A DNA stretch of 64,000 nucleotides from Rhizobium herbae (GTDB taxonomy: Bacteria; Pseudomonadota; Alphaproteobacteria; Rhizobiales; Rhizobiaceae): assembly GCF_017873135.1 (NCBI RefSeq), contig NZ_JAGGJV010000013.1, positions 62,001 through 126,000 of the forward strand. The letters run 5' to 3'. This document shows, piece after piece, positions 7,937 to 17,970 of the stretch. The notes under the pieces are model-generated. The model searched no databases. It saw only the letters and a list, made by a program, of their open reading frames with translations, and was not told where the DNA came from. The stretch's first letter is position 1. Every line of letters starts with the position of its first letter. The translations under genes were made by a program, and so were the position numbers.

Positions 7937-9547
7937 TTATTGGTGTGCATCCTCAAGCAGCATTGCAGCACCTTTCATCGCGATCATCGCCGTCGGCGTA
8001 TTGGTGTTGCCGGAGGTGATTGTCGGCATGATCGACGCATCGATCACGCGAAGACGCGCTATCCCGTGAAGGCGCAGGCGTGCATCGACGACGGACAGCG
8101 GATCGTCCGCGCGACCCATCTTCGCGGTCCCGACCGGATGGAATATGGTGGTGCCGATATCGCCGGCGGCCCTGGCCAGCGATGCCTCGTCATCGCCGAC
8201 GGCGCAGCCCGGCAGAACTTCCTCTGGACGGTAGGGTTTCAACGCGGGCTGTGCCATCAGCCGGCGTGTCGCGCGGATAGCGTCCGCGGCCACCCGCCTA
8301 TCTTCCTCTGTCGTCAGATAGTGCGGGGCGATGAGCGGCGGCGCATGGGGGTCGGCTGAGCGCAGCCGCACCTCGCCGCGCGACGTCGGCCTAAGATTGC
8401 AGGCGCTGACGGTGATCGCGGGAAACCGATGCAACGGTTCGCCGAACCTGTCGAGGGACAGGGGCTGGACGTGAAACTGGATGTTGGCGCGATCGTGCGA
8501 CGGATCGGAGCGCATGAACAGGCCGAGCTGGGATGGCGCCATGGTCAGCGGTCCACGGCGGTGCAGGGCATAGTCGAGCCCCATCAGCCCACGGCGAAAG
8601 AGCGAGTGATAGGTCTCGTTCAGCGTGCGGGCGCCGCTGATCCTGTAGACGGCGCGCTGCTGCAGATGATCCTGGAGATTGCGCCCCACGCCGGGCCGCT
8701 CAAGAATCGGTTCGATGCCCACGGCCGAAAGCCATTCCGACGGCCCGATGCCCGACCGCTGCAACAGCTGGACGGAGCCGATGGCGCCGGCACTCAGCAC
8801 GACCTCGCCTCTTGCCGTCGCCGTTCTCAAGACGCCGTCGCGGATATAGCGCACCCCCGTTGCCCGCCCGTCTTCGATGACAAGCCGGTCCACAAGAACA
8901 CCGGTTACAAGCCGAAGGTTTGGCCGAGCCAGAATCGGCTTCAGGAAACCCCTCGCCGACGACCACCGACGACCTCGTTTCTGATTGACGTGAAAATAGC
9001 CGGATCCTTCATTGTCGCCCGTATTGAAATCCGCGATCTTGCGGACGCCGAGTTCCGCTGCGGCCTCCCGAACGGCGTCGAGGATCGGCCAGGAGAGACG
9101 CGGCGCCTCGACGCGCCAGCCGCCACCTGTGCCATGATACGCGCTTTCCCCCATAAAATGATCTTCCATCTGCCGGAAATGGGGCAGGACGTCCTGCCAG
9201 CCCCAGCCGGGAAGACCAAGGTTCGACCAACCGTCATAGTCCGCCGCCTGTCCGCGCATGGCGATCATCGCGTTGATCGCCGACGACCCGCCAATGACCT
9301 TGCCGCGCGGGTAGAACAGCGAACGACCGTTCAGGCCGGCTTCCGCTTCTGTCTTGAACATCCAGTCGGAGCGGGGATTGCCGATCGTGAAAAGATAGCC
9401 GACGGGTATATGAAACCAGATCCAGTTGTCCTTGCCGCCGGCCTCAAGGAGCAGCACGCGGTTCCTGGGGTTTTCAGACAGCCTGTTGGCAAGGATGCAC
9501 CCTGCTGTCCCGGCCCCCACGACAATGTAATCATAATCCCCCTCCAT
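7937..9547 (-). CDS. GMC-family FAD-dependent oxidoreductase (choline dehydrogenase-like)
   Basis: A 536-residue GMC oxidoreductase. The FAD-binding motif [18 protein letters not shown] is at residues 5-22, GMC signature 1 is in [15 protein letters not shown] near residue 85, and signature 2 is [20 protein letters not shown] near residue 255. The C-terminal HPVGTAKMG and [12 protein letters not shown] blocks carry the active-site His/Asn region. These enzymes oxidise an alcohol to an aldehyde with FAD; the substrate here is unknown. It is the first gene of the amide operon direction and divergent from a LysR gene, which probably controls it. GGAGAGACGCG precedes the ATG. Confidence 0.88.
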   Translation of the reverse strand: MEGDYDYIVVGAGTAGCILANRLSENPRNRVLLLEAGGKDNWIWFHIPVGYLFTIGNPRSDWMFKTEAEAGLNGRSLFYPRGKVIGGSSAINAMIAMRGQAADYDGWSNLGLPGWGWQDVLPHFRQMEDHFMGESAYHGTGGGWRVEAPRLSWPILDAVREAAAELGVRKIADFNTGDNEGSGYFHVNQKRGRRWSSARGFLKPILARPNLRLVTGVLVDRLVIEDGRATGVRYIRDGVLRTATARGEVVLSAGAIGSVQLLQRSGIGPSEWLSAVGIEPILERPGVGRNLQDHLQQRAVYRISGARTLNETYHSLFRRGLMGLDYALHRRGPLTMAPSQLGLFMRSDPSHDRANIQFHVQPLSLDRFGEPLHRFPAITVSACNLRPTSRGEVRLRSADPHAPPLIAPHYLTTEEDRRVAADAIRATRRLMAQPALKPYRPEEVLPGCAVGDDEASLARAAGDIGTTIFHPVGTAKMGRADDPLSVVDARLRLHGIARLRVIDASIMPTITSGNTNTPTAMIAMKGAAMLLEDAHQ

Positions 9548-9652
9548 CGCGTCTCTCCATCTTTTGATCGATATGTCACCGGTTTACTGGCGACGTCGTT
9601 GAAGACAAGGAACGCAAATGCACATAGCATGTGCAAAAAGGAGTTCTGGAAA

Positions 9653-10612
9653 TTGGATTGGGACAATATCAGGGTATTTCTGCACGTCGCTCGTACCGGC
9701 CGGATTATCGATGCTGCACAGGTGCTTGCGTTGGACCACTCGACCATCAGCCGCCGTCTTTCCAAGCTCGAGGAAAGCCTGGGCGTTCAGCTTTTCGAGC
9801 GGGCTGGGAGGCGATTGCGCATTACGTCGGCTGGCGAAGAGCTCAGACGGTCCGCCGCCAAGCTCGAATCAATCGTCCTCCAGGAGATCGGCGGTCTCGG
9901 TGCTGAGACAACCGGCATGACGGGCCGCGTGCGAATCGGTGCACCGGAGGGGCTCGGCGTGGGCTACCTCGGCGGACGCATTGCAGCCATCATGCAGGAC
10001 TATCCGAACCTTGACATCGAGCTTGTTGCTTTACCTCAGACGTTTTCGCTTTCCTCCCGGGAAGCCGACATCGCTATTACACTCGATCGCCCGGAAGAAG
10101 GCAGCCTGGCGACACGCAAGCTGACCGATTATGCGCTGGGCTTTTACGCCACCCGTAAATATCTCGGACGAAACGGCATTCCCCAGATGCTGGATGATCT
10201 GACCGGCCATACGCTCTGCGGCTATATCCCGGGGCTTCTCCACACGAAGGAGCTTGCCTATCTCGACGTTCCGGGTCTGACATCCGCGATGCGGTTCACA
10301 AGCACCAGCATCGTTGCCCAATGCGCCATGATTGAAAGCGGCATGGCCATGGGTATTTTGCCGGCCTATCTTACTGCGGGAAAACACCTGCTTGTTCCCG
10401 TCCTGCAATCGTCGTTCCTCCTGCGCCGCAGCTACTGGCTGTCGGTTCACGAGGACCTTCGGCGTCATGCCCGAATTCGCAAGACTGTTGACCTGCTCAC
10501 CGCGGCAGTTCGAAGGGAAAGATCGTTGTTCAATAAGCCTTCTTCGACACACTTTGCGTCAAAGCCGCAAAGGGGCGCCGATGGCCCGAACCCGGAAAAT
10601 GCTCTCGCTTAA
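9653..10612 (+). CDS. LysR-family transcriptional regulator, probable TTG start
   Basis: A 319-residue LysR regulator. The helix-turn-helix covers residues ~3-60 (DNIRVFLHVARTGRIIDAAQ, then HSTISRRLSKLEESLGVQLF) and the effector domain follows. I place the start at the TTG at 9653, because AAGGAG lies 9 nt upstream and the protein then begins MDWDNIRVF as most relatives do. An in-frame ATG at 9629 has no ribosome site at proper spacing. A much longer open frame upstream is antisense to the GMC gene and is not coding. It is divergent from the GMC oxidoreductase, its likely target. Confidence 0.85.
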   Translation: MDWDNIRVFLHVARTGRIIDAAQVLALDHSTISRRLSKLEESLGVQLFERAGRRLRITSAGEELRRSAAKLESIVLQEIGGLGAETTGMTGRVRIGAPEGLGVGYLGGRIAAIMQDYPNLDIELVALPQTFSLSSREADIAITLDRPEEGSLATRKLTDYALGFYATRKYLGRNGIPQMLDDLTGHTLCGYIPGLLHTKELAYLDVPGLTSAMRFTSTSIVAQCAMIESGMAMGILPAYLTAGKHLLVPVLQSSFLLRRSYWLSVHEDLRRHARIRKTVDLLTAAVRRERSLFNKPSSTHFASKPQRGADGPNPENALA

Positions 10613-10678
10613 AGAAGCGTACTCGGCATCATTCTTGCATAATCTCCTGTGCCAATCGGAGTCAAAAAGGGATCAGCC

Positions 10679-12325
10679 ATGCTGCAGACTGAAACTGTGC
10701 GAACAAAAGCCGACAACGGTATAGTGCTGTCCGTTCGGGAATTGACTGTCAGTCTGCCGAAAAACATGGAGCGGACGCATGCCGTCAACAACATCTCCTT
10801 CGATCTGAACTCGGGAGAAATTCTCTGCATCATCGGTGAGTCCGGCTCGGGAAAGTCAGTGACCGCCAACGCCATCATGGGGTTGCTGTCATCGGCGATC
10901 ACCGTTGCCCACGGAAGCATCTGGTTCAAGGGCATGGATCTGATAACTGCGGACGAAAAGACTTTGCGCGGGCTGCGTGGGCGCGCCGTCTCGATCATCT
11001 TCCAGGATCCGCTCTCGGCACTGAATCCGCTGATGACAATCGGCGATCAGATCGCCGAGGTGATGGAGGCTCACAAGGTGGGCACGCCTGAAAGCCGTGC
11101 GGCCAAGGTTCTCGAACTTCTCGATGAGGTCGGCTTGCCCGATCCGGCGCTGCTTCAGCATCAATACCCCTTCCGCCTGTCGGGCGGCCAGCGTCAGCGC
11201 GTCATGATCGCCATGGCGCTTGCGCTCGATCCGGACATCCTGATCGCCGACGAGCCGACAACGGCGCTGGATGTCACGACCCAAGCGCAGATTCTCGATC
11301 TGATCCGCAAAATCCAGCGGCGCAAGAAAATGAGCGTGATGTTCATTACCCACGATTTCGGCGTCGTCGCGGAGATTGCCGACCGCGTCATTGTCATGGA
11401 AAAGGGCAATCTGGTCGAGCAGGGTCCGGCGGATGTCGTGCTGAATACGCCCGCGCATCCCTATACGAAACGCCTGATCGCCGCCGTTCCGCGCATGACC
11501 GCCCAGGATCGCGAAGGGGTCGCCGATACGCCCGTGGTGCTGGAAGTTTCAAATCTCAGCAAGACCTATAGCACCTCCGGCGGGTTCTTTTCCAAGGGGC
11601 GGATGGTGCGGGCCGTCAACGATGTCAGCTTTTCGATCCGCAAGGCCCGCACTCTTGGCGTCGTCGGGGAATCCGGCTCCGGAAAGTCGTCGCTCGGCCG
11701 GGTCCTCCTGAAACTGATGGACTCGGACCGCGGCAAGATCCTGTTCGACGGCCGCGACATCGCGCCGATGTCCAACGATGCGTTTCGCTCGATGCGGCCT
11801 TATATCCAGATGATCTTTCAGGACCCCTTCGCCTCACTCAACCCGCGCCATACGATCGGCAAGGTTCTGACTGTCGGGCCGGTCGCGCACGGCGTATCGG
11901 TGCCGGAGGCCAAGGCGAAGGCGCTTCGGACGTTAAAGCTGGTCGGGCTGGACGAGGGCGCCTATGACCGCTTCCCGCATGAGTTCTCCGGCGGTCAGCG
12001 CCAGCGGATCGGCATCGCCAGGGCGCTGATGTTCGACCCGATACTGCTGGTGGCCGATGAAGCCGTGTCGGCGCTCGATGTGTCGATCCAGGCGCAGATT
12101 TTGGAGCTGCTAACGAGTATCCAGAAGGAGACGAAGGTGGCGATGATCTTCATCACCCACGATCTGCGCGTCGCAAGCCAAATCTGCGATGAGATCGCCG
12201 TCATGTACAAGGGCGAGATCGTCGAATACGGCCCGCCCTCGCAGATCTTCCGCGCGCCCGGCCATGATTATACGCGCAAGCTCGTGTCGGCGATCCCCGG
12301 CAGCGAGTGGGAACCTGCTGCCTGA
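10679..12325 (+). CDS. Peptide/opine-type ABC transporter, fused double ATP-binding protein
   Basis: A 548-residue protein with two complete ABC domains of the OppD and OppF types in one chain. The first has GESGSGKS at 53-60, [20 protein letters not shown] and [12 protein letters not shown]. The second has [12 protein letters not shown] near residue 330, [19 protein letters not shown] and [17 protein letters not shown]. Both carry the C-terminal HPYTKRL or HDYTRKL motif of oligopeptide ATPases. It would power the permeases at 17009-18855. AAAGGGA precedes the ATG; an upstream in-frame GTG at 10649 is less likely. An intrinsic terminator follows, so it may be transcribed apart from the other transporter genes. 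Confidence 0.9.
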   Translation: MLQTETVRTKADNGIVLSVRELTVSLPKNMERTHAVNNISFDLNSGEILCIIGESGSGKSVTANAIMGLLSSAITVAHGSIWFKGMDLITADEKTLRGLRGRAVSIIFQDPLSALNPLMTIGDQIAEVMEAHKVGTPESRAAKVLELLDEVGLPDPALLQHQYPFRLSGGQRQRVMIAMALALDPDILIADEPTTALDVTTQAQILDLIRKIQRRKKMSVMFITHDFGVVAEIADRVIVMEKGNLVEQGPADVVLNTPAHPYTKRLIAAVPRMTAQDREGVADTPVVLEVSNLSKTYSTSGGFFSKGRMVRAVNDVSFSIRKARTLGVVGESGSGKSSLGRVLLKLMDSDRGKILFDGRDIAPMSNDAFRSMRPYIQMIFQDPFASLNPRHTIGKVLTVGPVAHGVSVPEAKAKALRTLKLVGLDEGAYDRFPHEFSGGQRQRIGIARALMFDPILLVADEAVSALDVSIQAQILELLTSIQKETKVAMIFITHDLRVASQICDEIAVMYKGEIVEYGPPSQIFRAPGHDYTRKLVSAIPGSEWEPAA

Positions 12326-12352
12326 CATCCCGCAAAGTGCGATGCTTTCCGC

Positions 12353-12385
12353 AAACCGTCCTGGTGCAAATCAGGGCGGTTTTTA
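12353..12385 (+). terminator. Intrinsic terminator after the fused ATPase gene
   Basis: AAACCG-T-CCTG pairs with CAGG-G-CGGTTT around a GTGCAAAT loop, followed by TTTTATCGTTTT. Confidence 0.8.
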
Positions 12386-12610
12386 TCGTTTTGCTTCCCT
12401 TTGATCTGTGCGCTGCCTATCGAACAGGCAACCTTGGGCGGTGAACAAAATATCGCCGGTGTCATCAAAAAAATAGTTGCATTTATCCACTATCTGGCAA
12501 ATCATCACACTTAGAAGACCGCCTGACACTGCCAGAGTTAAGACTAAAGCTTCTGTTTTTCGCTGAAGAACGGAAACGCTATCCCATTGTTTTTTTGGAG
12601 CCTTGTCACC

Positions 12611-13096
12611 GTGCTGGAGCGAAGGAAAACACCACCCGTCTCTATAAGCGATATTGATCTCGACGTGCTGGAGGATACGCTCAGCTTCTACATCCGCACG
12701 GTCAATCTGGGGGTCTCGCGTGATCTCGACGAGCGCCTGGAAGGGTGCGACGTCGCCAAGGGCACGGGCAAGATCACGACCTTGCTGATGGTCGATAGCC
12801 ATCCGGGAATTCGCCCCTCCGTGATTGCGCAGCTCATTCTCAAGGATCGGTCCGCCATGGGCCGGCTGGTCGACCAGATGGAAAATCACGGGCTTTTGAC
12901 GCGCGAGACGTCCGCAGACGATAACCGGGCGCAGGAGCTTTATATCACCGAGAAGGGCGCAGAACTTGCCGTGCAGGTGCGCGCTATTGTTACCCAGCAA
13001 TCGAGGGACTTCTTCGACTTCATTCCCGAAGACGAGCAACGCCTGCTGACGGACATCCTGCGCAGGGCCTATCGCCGGATCGCCGGCCTATCCTGA
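12611..13096 (+). CDS. MarR-family transcriptional regulator
   Basis: A 161-residue winged-helix protein. The DNA-binding core spans residues ~55-120: ITTLLMVDSHPGIRPSVIAQ, then DRSAMGRLVDQMENHGLLTR and the wing TSADDNRAQELYITEKGAEL. It starts at GTG 12611 with GGAG 10 nt upstream; an in-frame TTG at 12587 is possible. It heads the block of SDR, flavoenzyme and transporter genes and is the natural candidate to sense the transported compound or a breakdown product. The 285 nt before it hold only the upstream terminator and AT-rich sequence. Confidence 0.83.
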   Translation: MLERRKTPPVSISDIDLDVLEDTLSFYIRTVNLGVSRDLDERLEGCDVAKGTGKITTLLMVDSHPGIRPSVIAQLILKDRSAMGRLVDQMENHGLLTRETSADDNRAQELYITEKGAELAVQVRAIVTQQSRDFFDFIPEDEQRLLTDILRRAYRRIAGLS

Positions 13097-13119
13097 TCGT
13101 TGTTTCCGGAGATCGTGCC

Positions 13120-13818
13120 ATGACGGCAGAACGTGTAGCGTTGATATCGGGTGCCAATCGCGGCATCGGTTCGGAAACGGCCAAGTTTCTTTACGGTGAG
13201 GGCTGGTGCTTGTCGCTCGGCATGCGCCAGCCGGTTTTGCCCGGCTGGGCCGATCCCGGCCGGGTCAAGCTCTTCGCCTATGATGCCGCCGATCCCACGA
13301 GCGAAACGGCCTGGGTCGCCGACGCGCTGGCGTCCTATGGCCGGATCGACGCCATTGTCGCCAATGCCGGCATCATGATTCCAAAGACGGTCATCGAGGC
13401 GGATGAAGACGAGCTTGAGATGACGATGGCGGTCAACGTCAAGGCACCGCGCCGGCTTGCCAAGGCTGCTTGGCCGCCGCTGTCGGCGAGCGGCCATGGA
13501 CGAGTGATCATTCTGGGCTCGCTCTCGGGCAAGCGGGTGAAGAGTGCCGGTGCCGGGCTCTATTCGATCTCCAAGTTCGCAGCTGTCGCGCTCGCCCACG
13601 GCATCCGCCACGCCGGCTGGGATCTCGGCATCCGCGCCACCGCCGTTTGCCCCGGCTTCGTTGCCACCGATATGGCGCGCGGCCTGACAAGCCGCGCCGA
13701 CGATGAGATGACTGATCCGTGCGATATCGCCCGCATCATCGCCATGCTGCTGGACCTGCCGAACGAGGCGAGCGTCGCCGAATTCACCATCAATTGCCAG
13801 CTTGAGGAGTCCTACTGA
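13120..13818 (+). CDS. Short-chain dehydrogenase/reductase
   Basis: A 232-residue classical SDR. The cofactor motif is SGANRGIGSE (residues ~10-19), NAGIM follows near 83, the catalytic region has ILGSLSGKR and the YSISK motif at ~147-151 supplies Tyr and Lys. It oxidises or reduces a carbonyl/alcohol with NAD(P). GGAG lies 9 nt before the ATG. The next gene begins 1 nt after its stop. It belongs to a catabolic run with two DAO-type flavoenzymes, so it probably handles a product of those oxidations. Confidence 0.87.
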   Translation: MTAERVALISGANRGIGSETAKFLYGEGWCLSLGMRQPVLPGWADPGRVKLFAYDAADPTSETAWVADALASYGRIDAIVANAGIMIPKTVIEADEDELEMTMAVNVKAPRRLAKAAWPPLSASGHGRVIILGSLSGKRVKSAGAGLYSISKFAAVALAHGIRHAGWDLGIRATAVCPGFVATDMARGLTSRADDEMTDPCDIARIIAMLLDLPNEASVAEFTINCQLEESY

Positions 13819-13819
13819 C

Positions 13820-15151
13820 ATGCCTGGACCTTATGTCGTTCCCGTCCACGGCGATGCCGACCTGCCGAAGGAGGTGGATGTCGTCGTCATCGGTGGCGGC
13901 ATCATCGGCACCTCGACGGCGCTCGAACTGACTGAGCGCGGCCTGCGGGTCGCGCTGTGCGAAAAGGGCGGCATCGGGCATGAGCAGTCGAGCCGCAACT
14001 GGGGCTGGGTGCGCATCTCCAGGCGCGATCCGCGCGAAGTGCCGCTGATGGCCGAAGCCTTGCGGCTGTGGAGCAATCTCGACCAGAGAACCGGCCGTGC
14101 CACCGGCTACAAACGCGCCGGCATCATGTTCACCTGCGCCACCGATCAGGAATTCGTCGATCACGAGCGCTGGAACCGCAATCTCGAGGGTTACCAGCTC
14201 GACTCGCGGATGCTCAACGCCACAGAGTTCAAGGCCATGTTCCCGAACGCGAACATGGCTATCAAGGGGGCACTTTATACCGCGGCCGACGGGCGGGCCG
14301 AACCGCAGAAGGCGGCACCCGCAGTTGCCGAGGCTGCACGCGATAAGGGTGCGGCGATCCTCACCGAATGCGCGGTCCGCGGCATAGAAACAGTCGGAGG
14401 AAAGATTTCCGGTGTCATCACCGAGCGCGGTCCGATTGCCTGCTCGGCCGTGGTGCTCGCCGGCGGCGCCTGGTCGAGCCTTTTCTCCGGCAATTTCGGA
14501 ATCGATCTGCCGCAGCTCAAAGTGATGAACTCGGTGCTGCGCACCAAACCGCTCGAAGGTGGGCCGGAGCAGGCCCTCTGGTCTAACGGTTTTGCCGTGC
14601 GCAAACGCCAGGACGGCGGCTACACGATCGCGTCCGGTCATGAGAACGTCGTCGATATCGTCCCAAAATCCTTCCGCTATGCCAGGGATTTCATGCCGGC
14701 GCTCAGCAAGGAATGGCGGTCTTTGAAATTCCGGCTGGGAGGCCGGTTCTTTGACGAAGCCAGAATCCCGAACCGCTGGGCGATGGATGAGGCAAGCCCG
14801 TTCGAATACAATCGCGTGCTCGACCCGAAGCCTGCCACCAAACTGTCCGATCTGGCGCTCGCCAATCTCAAGAAGGCTTTCCCTGTCTTCGAGAAGGCCG
14901 AAATCGCCCAGCGCTGGGCCGGCTATATCGACGTGACGCCGGATGCCGTGCCGGTGATTTCCGCGATCGATCAGATCCCTGGCTTCCATATCGCCACCGG
15001 TTTTTCCGGCCACGGCTTCGGCATCGGCCCCGCCGCGGGGCGGTTGATGGCCGATATCGTTACGGGAAAACCGCCGATCGTCGATCCGAAGGATTTTCGT
15101 TTTTCCCGCTTCTCCGACGGTTCGAAGATCGAGCTGATCAGCGGATTCTAA
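13820..15151 (+). CDS. FAD-dependent oxidoreductase of the DAO (D-amino acid/sarcosine oxidase) family
   Basis: A 443-residue flavoenzyme. The Rossmann motif VDVVVIGGGIIGTSTALEL is at residues ~19-37, followed by GGIGHEQSSRNWGWVR, the flavin-contact segment of this family; the C-terminus has GFHIATGFSGHGFGIGPAAG. Members oxidise C-N bonds of amino acids, N-methyl amino acids or opines. GAGGAG inside the end of the upstream gene precedes the ATG at 13820. The neighbouring second DAO-type gene at 18867 and the peptide/opine-type transporter suggest stepwise oxidation of an imported amine or imino acid (inference). Confidence 0.87.
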   Translation: MPGPYVVPVHGDADLPKEVDVVVIGGGIIGTSTALELTERGLRVALCEKGGIGHEQSSRNWGWVRISRRDPREVPLMAEALRLWSNLDQRTGRATGYKRAGIMFTCATDQEFVDHERWNRNLEGYQLDSRMLNATEFKAMFPNANMAIKGALYTAADGRAEPQKAAPAVAEAARDKGAAILTECAVRGIETVGGKISGVITERGPIACSAVVLAGGAWSSLFSGNFGIDLPQLKVMNSVLRTKPLEGGPEQALWSNGFAVRKRQDGGYTIASGHENVVDIVPKSFRYARDFMPALSKEWRSLKFRLGGRFFDEARIPNRWAMDEASPFEYNRVLDPKPATKLSDLALANLKKAFPVFEKAEIAQRWAGYIDVTPDAVPVISAIDQIPGFHIATGFSGHGFGIGPAAGRLMADIVTGKPPIVDPKDFRFSRFSDGSKIELISGF

Positions 15152-15237
15152 TCTGCCCGGACAAAGAAGGCAGATCGCATGACGTGCAGAAAAACAAAGT
15201 GGAACAGTGACTGAGCAACAGCAAAGGGAACGGACCG

Positions 15238-16914
15238 ATGTCTGACGAAACCAAGCATGCAATTCTTAATCCGACGCGCCGTCGGGCGTTGACCATGATG
15301 GCTCTGGCCGGCGCGTCCGGTCTGATCATGCCCGGTCTTCTCGGCCGCGATCGGGCATTCGCGGCGACACCGCCTGCAAAGCCAACCGGCCAGATGATCG
15401 TTGGCTTTTCGCAGGAACCGACCGTCTTCAATCCGCATCTGCTGCATATCGAAGTGGATGAAGGCATTCATTTCAGCGTTTTTGATCCGCTTTTTGCCAT
15501 CGATCCTGACGGCAAGTTCATCCCGGCGCTGGCCGTCGAAGTGCCGAGCGTCGAGAACGGCGGCATCTCCGCCGACGGACTGTCTTGGAAGGTCAAGCTG
15601 CGTGATGATGTCAAATGGCATGATGGAACGCCGTTTACTGCCGAAGACGTCAAGTTCACGCTGGAATTGATGGTCGATCCCGATTTCCGCAGCTGGCGCA
15701 AGACTGGACACGAACTGGTGCGCGAACTGACCGTCGTCTCGCCGACCGAGATCACCTGGAAGATGGACAAGCCGTTCGCGCCCTATCCGTCGATCCTGGC
15801 CTCGACGTTCATCGTACCCAAGCATGTATTGGGCGCGGAGAAAGACAAGAACACGGCACCTTTCAACAATGCGCCCATTGGTACCGGTCCGTTCAAATGG
15901 GTGGAGCGCGTTGCCGGCGACCACATCACGCTCGAAGCCAATGCCGATTACTTCGGCGACGGCCCCTATCTCGAACGGATCATCTACAAATATATCCCGG
16001 ATCTCACTGTGCTCTACACCCAGTTCAAGACCGGCGACATCGACGTTGCCGGCCTGCAATGGATCACTCCGGATCACTATGAGGAAGCCAAGGTGCTGGA
16101 GGGCAAGACCGTGATCGTCGTACCGGGGTCGACGGTCGAATCCGTCACGTTCAACATGGAGAGGCCGCAGTTCAAGGACCTCGCCGTCCGTCAGGCTCTC
16201 TACCATGCGCTGGACAAGGCGACGATCATCGAGGCCCTGTATTATGGCCTGCCGACGCCGACCGAAAGCTACATGCCGCAGCAGTCCTTCTACGCAAATC
16301 CGGACCTGCCGAAGCATGAATATGATCCGGAAAAGGCCAAGAAGGTGCTGGATGATGCCGGCTGGGTGCCGGGCGAGGACGGTATCCGCGCCAAGGATGG
16401 CATCAAGCTGTCGTTCTCCAATTCCACGACGGCCGGCAATCATATCCGCGAACAGGTGCAGCAGTTCATGCAGCAGTCGTTCAAGGACATCGGCGTCGAG
16501 ATGACGATCTCCAACCTGCCGCCTGCCGTCATGTGGGGCGAATACTGGACGAGTTCGCAGTTCGACAGCGTTGTCGTCGGTCTCGATTTCCTGACCGGTG
16601 CCGATCCGGATACGTCGGACTACTTCAAATCGACATCGATCGTCGCCAAAGGCGGTTCCGGCCAGAATACCTGGCAGTATGTCAATCCCGAGGTCGACAA
16701 GCTCCTGACCGAGGGCGGCCAGATATTCGTGCCGGAAGAGCGCAAGAAGATCTATCTGAAGATCCAAGAGATCATGCGCACCGATCTGCCTTTCCTGCCG
16801 ATCTTCCAGTACGCCACAGTCCGCGGCTACAAGAAAGGCGCCGAAGGCATCGCTTACAATGTCAACGTGCGCATCGACAGCTGGAACCCCGGAAGCTGGT
16901 ACTGGTCATCCTGA
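15238..16914 (+). CDS. ABC transporter family 5 substrate-binding protein, Tat signal
   Basis: A 558-residue solute-binding protein of the oligopeptide/nickel/opine class. The N-terminus has NPTRRRALTMMALAGASG, a twin-arginine export signal, with cleavage expected near AFA at ~41-43. The family 5 hallmark is seen in LSWKVKLRDDVKWHDGTPF followed by TAEDVKFTLELM near residues 116-147, and VRQALYHALDKATIIEALY lies in the second lobe. It should deliver a peptide-sized or amino-acid-derived ligand to the permeases that follow. A short stem-loop separates it from the permease gene. Confidence 0.9.
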   Translation: MSDETKHAILNPTRRRALTMMALAGASGLIMPGLLGRDRAFAATPPAKPTGQMIVGFSQEPTVFNPHLLHIEVDEGIHFSVFDPLFAIDPDGKFIPALAVEVPSVENGGISADGLSWKVKLRDDVKWHDGTPFTAEDVKFTLELMVDPDFRSWRKTGHELVRELTVVSPTEITWKMDKPFAPYPSILASTFIVPKHVLGAEKDKNTAPFNNAPIGTGPFKWVERVAGDHITLEANADYFGDGPYLERIIYKYIPDLTVLYTQFKTGDIDVAGLQWITPDHYEEAKVLEGKTVIVVPGSTVESVTFNMERPQFKDLAVRQALYHALDKATIIEALYYGLPTPTESYMPQQSFYANPDLPKHEYDPEKAKKVLDDAGWVPGEDGIRAKDGIKLSFSNSTTAGNHIREQVQQFMQQSFKDIGVEMTISNLPPAVMWGEYWTSSQFDSVVVGLDFLTGADPDTSDYFKSTSIVAKGGSGQNTWQYVNPEVDKLLTEGGQIFVPEERKKIYLKIQEIMRTDLPFLPIFQYATVRGYKKGAEGIAYNVNVRIDSWNPGSWYWSS

Positions 16915-16929
16915 CACGTTCCCGTTGAA

Positions 16930-16955
16930 GCCCTCTCCCTGCTGCGGGAGAGGGC
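16930..16955. repeat. Stem-loop between binding-protein and permease genes
   Basis: GCCCTCTCCC-TGCTGC-GGGAGAGGGC: a perfect 10-bp stem with a 6-nt loop, beginning 16 nt after the stop of the binding-protein gene. No U-tract follows. The sequence is of the kind found as dispersed intergenic palindromes in many GC-rich bacteria. Confidence 0.8.
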
Positions 16956-17008
16956 AAAGAAGCATTCGACGTCCGGGACCTGATATCCCAACAATCGGAG
17001 AGACTGCG

Positions 17009-17959
17009 ATGCTGCGCTACCTTCTGGGCCGTTTATGGCAAAGCTTGATCCTCCTGGTTCTGGTGTCGATGATCGGGTTCGCAGTACTTAATCTGGCGCC
17101 CGGAGGTCCGTTGTCGCAATACGCACTGACGCCGGGTATGACCCAGGAAACGCTCGATCGCATAGCCGAGCAGATGGGCCTGAACCGGCCGCTGCCGATC
17201 CAGTACCTTGATTGGCTCTGGCATCTCTTGCAGGGAGACTGGGGGCGCTCCTACCGCGACAGCCAGCCGGTGCTCGGCATCATCACCGGCCATCTCTTCG
17301 CGACCTTGCTGCTGATGGGGTCGTCCACCGTGCTGTCGATCGCCGTCGGCACCTGGGTCGGGATCAAGGGCGCGACGAAACGTTATTCCATCTTCGACTA
17401 TTCCGCCACCGTCGGCGCCATGGTGGCGCTGTCGATCCCGACATTCTGGTTCGGGCTTGTCGCCATCTACGTGTTTTCCCTTGAGCTGAAATGGCTCCCG
17501 GCCGGCAACATGTACACGATCGGCAATGGCTCGATTTCGGACTACGCCATCCATCTGATCATGCCCACGGTGGTTCTGGCGCTCGTCAACGTCGCCGTCT
17601 GGAGCCGCTACATGCGCACGGCGACACTCGACGTCATCAACCAGGATTTCGTGCGCACCGCCAAAGCCAAGGGCCTGTCGGAACGGCGGGTGCTGATGAA
17701 GCACGTAATCGGCAATGCACTGCTGCCGATGATCACGCTGGCAGGCTTGCAACTGCCGACGATTCTTGGTGGTGCACTCGTTACCGAGACGGTGTTTACG
17801 TGGCCCGGCATGGGGCGGCTGTTTCTCGATAGCCTCGGTTACAACGACTATCCAGTCGTCATGGGCCTCCTGATGTTCTCCGCCATCCTCGTGCTGTTCG
17901 GCAGTCTTATCGCCGACCTTCTCGTCGCTTTCGTCGATCCGCGTATCCGGCTGAGTTAG
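17009..17959 (+). CDS. Peptide-type ABC transporter permease (DppB type)
   Basis: A 316-residue inner-membrane permease with about six helices. The N-terminus MLRYLLGRLWQSLILLVLVS is typical of DppB/OppB, NLAPGGPL follows, and the EAA-loop region is RTAKAKGLSERRVLMKHVIG near residues 215-235. The ending LLVAFVDPRIRLS is also standard. CGGAG lies 8 nt ahead of the ATG at 17009; a longer upstream reading overlaps the binding-protein gene. It is followed 11 nt later by its partner permease. Confidence 0.9.
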   Translation: MLRYLLGRLWQSLILLVLVSMIGFAVLNLAPGGPLSQYALTPGMTQETLDRIAEQMGLNRPLPIQYLDWLWHLLQGDWGRSYRDSQPVLGIITGHLFATLLLMGSSTVLSIAVGTWVGIKGATKRYSIFDYSATVGAMVALSIPTFWFGLVAIYVFSLELKWLPAGNMYTIGNGSISDYAIHLIMPTVVLALVNVAVWSRYMRTATLDVINQDFVRTAKAKGLSERRVLMKHVIGNALLPMITLAGLQLPTILGGALVTETVFTWPGMGRLFLDSLGYNDYPVVMGLLMFSAILVLFGSLIADLLVAFVDPRIRLS

Positions 17960-17970
17960 GGAGAAAGATC

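Noticed and set aside
8429..9652. Long open reading frame joined in frame to the LysR gene
   Set aside because: It lies antisense to the well-supported GMC oxidoreductase gene and has no LysR-like or other protein character; the real start is at 9653 (or 9629).
15148..16767. 539-codon minus-strand open frame
   Set aside because: Complete mirror of the family 5 binding-protein gene; GC-rich codon bias produces such antisense frames. No family features.
16930..16955. CRISPR-like or IS-end repeat
   Set aside because: A single palindrome with no spaced copies and no target duplication; better explained as an intergenic stem-loop.
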